Assembly (NCBI GenBank): GCA_955652545.1
Contig: CATPCA010000145.1
Span: 1-18,944 of the forward strand
From: Candidatus Dormiibacterota bacterium
GTDB taxonomy: Bacteria; Chloroflexota; Dormibacteria; UBA8260
Direction: 5' to 3'
DNA length: 18,944 nucleotides
Made by a program: the position numbers and the translations under genes. Below the pieces are notes generated by a model. That model was not told the DNA's origin, searched no databases, and worked only from the letters and a program-made list of their open reading frames with translations. Numbering within the stretch: the first letter of the stretch is position 1; each line of letters begins with the position of its first letter. Shown in pieces: positions 15,849 through 18,944 of this stretch.

Positions 15849-17238
15849 CGTGCTCCTCGTGGGCGGATTCCGGTCCCGCCGCTTCATCGTACATTCGTTC
15901 GTCGCCGGCGACGACCTCGCTGCGCAACCGGCCGGTCGACAGCCGCGTCTGAAGGATGGCACCCGGACCCACCCCTGCGGCGGACCTCAGCACCCGCCCG
16001 CTGGCCTCGTCGACGGTGATCGAATAGCCGCGCTCGATGACGCGCAACGGGGAGAGCGCCTCCAGCCGTCCCCGGGCGCCGTCAAGCCGCCGTCGGCGAT
16101 CGTCGAGGAGAACGCGGACGCCGCCGTGCAGCCGCGCCCCGCGGCCGGCGAGGCGCTCGCGGTGCAGCGGGATGGCCTGCAGCGGTGAGTGCAGGGCCAG
16201 GCCGCCGCGGAGACGCTCGAGAGTGCGGTGACGCACCGCCAGCCCGGCGAGCAACGCGCCACGCAGCCTCGCGTTGCGCGCGTGCACATCCTGGCGCATC
16301 CGCGCCACGCTCAGCGCCGGCGAGAGGCGGCCAAGCCGGTCCGCCTGGCGCCGCGCCCGCTGCCGCTTGTGCAGGACCTCGGCACGGAGCGCCTCGCGCA
16401 GGCGGCGCTCCAGGGCGCTGAGTTCTCCGCGAAGCTGGCCACAACTCGGGACGGCTGTCTCCGCCGCGGCCGACGGCGTGGCGGCGCGATGATCGGCGAC
16501 CAGGTCGGCGATGGTGATGTCGGTCTCGTGGCCGATCCCGGTGACCACCGGCACCGGGCAGGCGCGGATCGCACGCGCCACCGACTCCTCGTTGAACGCC
16601 ATCAGGTCCTCGAGGGACCCGCCACCGCGCACCAGCAGCACCACCTCGACGCCACGCACCCGTCCGGCGCGGCGCAGGGCGGCCACGATGGTGTCGGCGG
16701 CGCCCTCGCCCTGCACGGTGGCCGGCGAGAAGACGAGGTCCACGCAGGGCGCGCGCCGTCCCATCACGGTGACCACGTCGTGCAGAGCAGCGCCGGTGCG
16801 CGAGGTGACCAGCGCGACGCGCGCCGGCAGCAGCGGCAGCGGCCGCCGCAGGCGGGGGTTCAGCAGTCCCTCGGCGGCGAGCTTGCGCTTGCGCTGCTCG
16901 ACGGCCATGGCGAGCGCACCGATGCCGCTGGGCTCGAGCCGGTCGAGCATCAGCTGGTACCGGCCCTGCTGCGGGTACACGGTGACGACGCCATGGGCCA
17001 CCACTGTCATCCCGTTCTCAGGGGCGAAGGGGATGCGCAGCGCGTTGCTGCGAAAACAGACGCAGCCGAGCGATGCGGCGCGGTCCTTGAGGGTGAAGTA
17101 GAGGTGCCCCGACGACGGTCGGGTCAGGTTGCTGATCTCGCCCTCCACGAGCACGTCCTCGAGCTCGGGGCGCGCGGCCAGGGCGCTGCCCACCATGGCG
17201 GTGAGCTCGGTGACCGTGTAGGGTGCGGCAGCGCTCAT
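15841..17238 (-). CDS. xseA: Exonuclease VII large subunit
   Basis: XseA is the catalytic subunit of exonuclease VII, which removes single-stranded DNA in repair and mismatch correction. The 465-residue product has an N-terminal OB-fold at about 8-100 (VLVEGEISNLTRPSSGHLYF, FTLKD), then the catalytic domain with ALVTSRTGAALHDV, VLLVRGGGSLEDLMAFN, VVTGIGHETDITIADLVAD and ATPSAAAE. A long Arg/Leu-rich segment at about 270-410 fits the extended coiled-coil arm that binds several XseB subunits, and LSPLRVIERGYSI is the usual C-terminal motif. The last 20 residues are acidic. Length is typical. The ATG at 17238 overlaps the nusB stop as ATGA. The stop overlaps xseB by eight bases, consistent with coupled synthesis of the two subunits. 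Confidence 0.96.
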   Translation of the reverse strand: MSAAAPYTVTELTAMVGSALAARPELEDVLVEGEISNLTRPSSGHLYFTLKDRAASLGCVCFRSNALRIPFAPENGMTVVAHGVVTVYPQQGRYQLMLDRLEPSGIGALAMAVEQRKRKLAAEGLLNPRLRRPLPLLPARVALVTSRTGAALHDVVTVMGRRAPCVDLVFSPATVQGEGAADTIVAALRRAGRVRGVEVVLLVRGGGSLEDLMAFNEESVARAIRACPVPVVTGIGHETDITIADLVADHRAATPSAAAETAVPSCGQLRGELSALERRLREALRAEVLHKRQRARRQADRLGRLSPALSVARMRQDVHARNARLRGALLAGLAVRHRTLERLRGGLALHSPLQAIPLHRERLAGRGARLHGGVRVLLDDRRRRLDGARGRLEALSPLRVIERGYSITVDEASGRVLRSAAGVGPGAILQTRLSTGRLRSEVVAGDERMYDEAAGPESAHEEHDG

Positions 17239-17654
17239 ACGCGCTCCCTGGCGATCTGGCCGAGCACGCCGTTGACGTACTGGACCGCGTCGTCGCCGGC
17301 GTAGGCGCGGGTCAGCTCCAACGACTCGTCGACGATCACCGCGACCGGCGTGCCGTCGCCGGCGATCAGCTCGCCGGTGCCGAGCCGCAGGATGGCCCGC
17401 TCCACCTTGCCGACGTCGCTCAGCGACCAGCTGCTGGCGGCCGCGAGCGCGGCATCGATGCGCTCCCGATTCTCCAGGCAGTCGAGCACCAACCGCCGCG
17501 CGAAGACGCGAACGTCGGCGGTGGCGCCGACCTCGGCGCCCTGGTAGGTCAGCGATTCCTCGGCGTCCTTGTCGGTGCCCTCGAGCTCGAACAACACCCG
17601 CAGGGCCAGCTCGCGCCCACGCCGGCGGCGGCCACCCCCAGCGGCGGGTGTCAC
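17235..17654 (-). CDS. nusB: Transcription antitermination factor NusB
   Basis: NusB binds boxA in rRNA leader transcripts together with ribosomal protein S10 (NusE) and promotes antitermination and rRNA maturation. The 139-residue all-helical product opens with the basic GRRRRGRELALRVLFELEG, the typical NusB RNA-binding N terminus, and continues with SLSDVGKVERAILRLGTGEL near 80-100, VAVIVDESLELTRAYAG, and AVQYVNGVLGQIARE at the C terminus. Length is standard. The GTG at 17654 forms a GTGA overlap with the preceding Asp23-family gene, and the stop forms an ATGA overlap with xseA. efp, Asp23 and nusB are commonly neighbours in Firmicutes and relatives. Confidence 0.95.
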   Translation of the reverse strand: MTPAAGGGRRRRGRELALRVLFELEGTDKDAEESLTYQGAEVGATADVRVFARRLVLDCLENRERIDAALAAASSWSLSDVGKVERAILRLGTGELIAGDGTPVAVIVDESLELTRAYAGDDAVQYVNGVLGQIARERV

Positions 17655-18034
17655 GTGAAGACGACCTCGCTGACGAAGACGTTCACCGCCGACAGGGGCA
17701 GGCCGAGCATGCGCCGGATCGCGTCGCCCACGGAGCGCTGCACCTCGGCGCCCACCGCCGCGACGTTGGCGCCGGCCTCCATGACGATCCAGAGGTCGAT
17801 GCGCAGGCCGTCATCGCGCAGCTCCACACGAGCGCCGCGGTGCGCCAGGCGGCGGCGCAGGATGCGATCGATCGATTGGCCGCTCGGCCGGTACATGGCG
17901 TGCACCCCGGAGACCTGCAGCGCGGTCAGCGCGGCGATCCAGGCGACAACGTCGTTGGCCACGCGGGTGGCGCCGATGGCGCCGCGGCCATCGTCACCGC
18001 CGCCGATCTCCATCGCCTGGACCGTCTCAGTCAT
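17651..18034 (-). CDS. Asp23/Gls24 family protein
   Basis: This 127-residue protein matches the Asp23/Gls24 (YloU/YqhY) family: ATRVANDVVAWIAALTALQV near 22-41, VSGVHAM, then a beta-rich middle with LRIDLWIVMEAGANVAAV and the C-terminal AVNVFVSEVVF. Family members are small cytoplasmic proteins; some are linked to envelope stress or, for YqhY, to acetyl-CoA carboxylase regulation in Bacillus. The precise role is unknown here. There are no transmembrane segments. The start could be ATG at 18034 or the adjacent GTG at 18037, both overlapping the efp stop; I chose ATG because GGAG lies eight bases upstream. Its position between efp and nusB is the classic one. The usual accB-accC genes are not between them. 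Confidence 0.88.
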   Translation of the reverse strand: MTETVQAMEIGGGDDGRGAIGATRVANDVVAWIAALTALQVSGVHAMYRPSGQSIDRILRRRLAHRGARVELRDDGLRIDLWIVMEAGANVAAVGAEVQRSVGDAIRRMLGLPLSAVNVFVSEVVFT

Positions 18035-18591
18035 CACACCCTCTCCACGTACTTTGCGGTCCGTGTGTCGACGCGGATCCGTTCGCCCTCGTTGACGAAC
18101 AGAGGGACATCAACGACCAGGCCCGTCTCCACCGTCGCGGGCTTGAACGCGGCGTTGGCGGTGTCGCCCCTAAAACCCGGGTCGGTCCTGATCACGGTCA
18201 GCTCCACGGAGGTGGGCAGGTCGATGCCCAGCACCTTGCCGTCGTAGGTGAGCAGAAAGAGGTTGTCGTTCTCCTTGAGGAAGCGGAGCGCGTCGCCGAG
18301 CTGCTCTGGGGTGAGAGGGAACTGGTCGTACGTTGTCGTGTCCATGACGACGTAGTTGTCGCCGTCCTGGTAGAGGTACTGCGCCTCGCTGCGCTCGATG
18401 CGCGCTCGTCCGAATTTCTCCTCGGGGCGGAACGTCTCCTCGGTCACGGCGCCGGTCTGCAGGTTCTTGAACTTGGCGCGGACGATGGCGGTGCCCCTGC
18501 CCTGCTTGTTGTGGGCGAACTCCAGCACCTGGAGGAGCTCCCCCTGTCGCTCGACGGTGTTGCCAGGGCGCAGCTCCCCTGCATTGATCAT
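18034..18591 (-). CDS. efp: Elongation factor P
   Basis: EF-P binds between the P and E sites of the ribosome and relieves stalling at polyproline sequences. The 185-residue product has the three usual domains: KOW-like (about 1-64), OB (about 65-125) and C-terminal OB (about 130-185), ending in VDTRTAKYVERV. The domain I tip loop is KQGRGT (about 29-34), with Arg32 where many bacteria have a modified Lys; the preceding residue that is usually Pro (PGKG/PGRG) is Gln. No modification enzyme (EpmA/B, EarP or YmfI) is recognisable in this window. The ATG at 18591 overlaps the aroQ stop as ATGA and has GGAG about ten bases upstream. aroQ-efp is a frequent pair in actinobacteria and Firmicutes. 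Confidence 0.97.
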   Translation of the reverse strand: MINAGELRPGNTVERQGELLQVLEFAHNKQGRGTAIVRAKFKNLQTGAVTEETFRPEEKFGRARIERSEAQYLYQDGDNYVVMDTTTYDQFPLTPEQLGDALRFLKENDNLFLLTYDGKVLGIDLPTSVELTVIRTDPGFRGDTANAAFKPATVETGLVVDVPLFVNEGERIRVDTRTAKYVERV

Positions 18592-18944
18592 GTGGTGGTC
18601 TCCGTTGTCCTGCCGTCGGCAAGCTGCAGAGCCGCCTGCAGAGCCAGCCCGTAGCCGCCGGCGCCGGCGCCGCTGATGACGGCGGTCGCTGCCGCGGCGA
18701 CGTGGGACCTACGACGGTACACCTCACGGGCGAGGATGTTGCTCAGGTGCACCTCCACGACCGGGCCGGTGAATCCGCGCAACGCGTCGGCCAGCGCCAG
18801 GCTCGTGTGGGCCAGCGCGCCGGGGTTGATGACACAGGCGTCGCTGCGGCCGCTCTCCTCCTCGATGATGTCGATCAGCCTCCCCTCGTGGTTGCTCTGC
18901 TCCCAGCGGATCTCGACATCGAGCGCGGCGGCCTGTTCGAGCAG
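18588..18944 (-). CDS. aroQ: Type II 3-dehydroquinate dehydratase, C-terminal part (cut by window edge)
   Basis: The frame stays open to the right edge, so only the last 118 residues are visible; about 25-30 N-terminal residues, including the catalytic Tyr, are outside the window. Type II dehydroquinase converts 3-dehydroquinate to 3-dehydroshikimate in the shikimate pathway and works as a dodecamer. The visible part contains QSNHEGRLID, VINPGALAHTSLAL, VEVHLSN with the catalytic His, and YRRRS with the expected Arg, then the GAGAGGYGLAL end. The end of the protein (LADGRTTETTT) is not conserved. The stop overlaps the efp start. The true start lies outside the window. Confidence 0.95.
   Translation of the reverse strand: MLEQAAALDVEIRWEQSNHEGRLIDIIEEESGRSDACVINPGALAHTSLALADALRGFTGPVVEVHLSNILAREVYRRRSHVAAAATAVISGAGAGGYGLALQAALQLADGRTTETTT

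Noticed and set aside
15849..15962. N-terminal extension of xseB by 38 residues
   Set aside because: It would lie inside xseA and has composition unlike the family. The ATG at 15848 precedes the conserved core and gives the normal short overlap.
1..18944. Mobile element, prophage, CRISPR or defence system
   Set aside because: I found no transposase, integrase, phage structural, Cas or nuclease-defence motifs, no direct-repeat array and no shift in composition. DinG, XseA and RecN are here in ordinary repair context.

Overview
This is a high-GC bacterial chromosome segment, roughly 70% G+C by eye, in which every convincing gene lies on the minus strand. It therefore reads from the right end to the left. 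There are 20 near-certain protein genes, one of them cut by the right edge, plus the first four codons of a possible further gene at the left edge. I see no tRNA, rRNA, insertion sequence, phage gene, CRISPR array or repeat family, and no stretch over 60 bases without a gene. The content is core housekeeping.

In transcription order: aroQ (partial), efp, an Asp23/Gls24 gene, nusB, xseA, xseB; a 32-base gap; tlyA, nadK, recN; a 52-base gap; scpA, scpB, an rluB-type gene, cmk, a plsC-type gene; a 42-base gap; a dinG exonuclease-helicase, a nitrilase-fold amidase, nadE, rsmI, metG, tatD, rsmA, and perhaps ispE. At least twelve junctions are four-base stop/start overlaps (ATGA, GTGA or TTGA), so translation is tightly coupled. 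About ten genes start with GTG and one with TTG. The only three real gaps each carry a TANNNT hexamer just upstream of the next start. For tlyA and dinG it lies exactly six bases from the GTG, which fits leaderless promoters that would divide the run into four transcription units.

The gene order mixes a Firmicutes-like part (efp-asp23-nusB-xseAB; scpA-scpB-rluB-cmk-plsC; an exonuclease-DinG fusion) with an Actinobacteria-like part (tlyA-nadK-recN; metG-tatD-rsmA-ispE). With the high GC and frequent GTG starts, I infer Chloroflexota, Dormibacterota or a deep actinobacterial relative. This is inference from order and composition, not a measured placement.

Functionally the window combines DNA repair and chromosome segregation (xseA, xseB, recN, dinG, tatD, scpA, scpB), rRNA modification and translation (tlyA, rluB, rsmI, rsmA, metG, efp, nusB), NAD(P) supply (amidase, nadE, nadK), and nucleotide, lipid and aromatic precursor steps (cmk, plsC, aroQ).

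The most unusual signal is in xseB. This exonuclease VII small subunit carries a roughly 55-residue low-complexity tail ending in DPDDIPF, which looks like the protein-docking tip of single-stranded DNA binding protein (SSB). Other points worth checking are a Cys-to-Ser change at an expected Fe-S ligand of the DinG protein, a non-canonical EF-P tip loop, a split glutamine-dependent NAD synthetase with overlapping genes, and the leaderless-type promoters.
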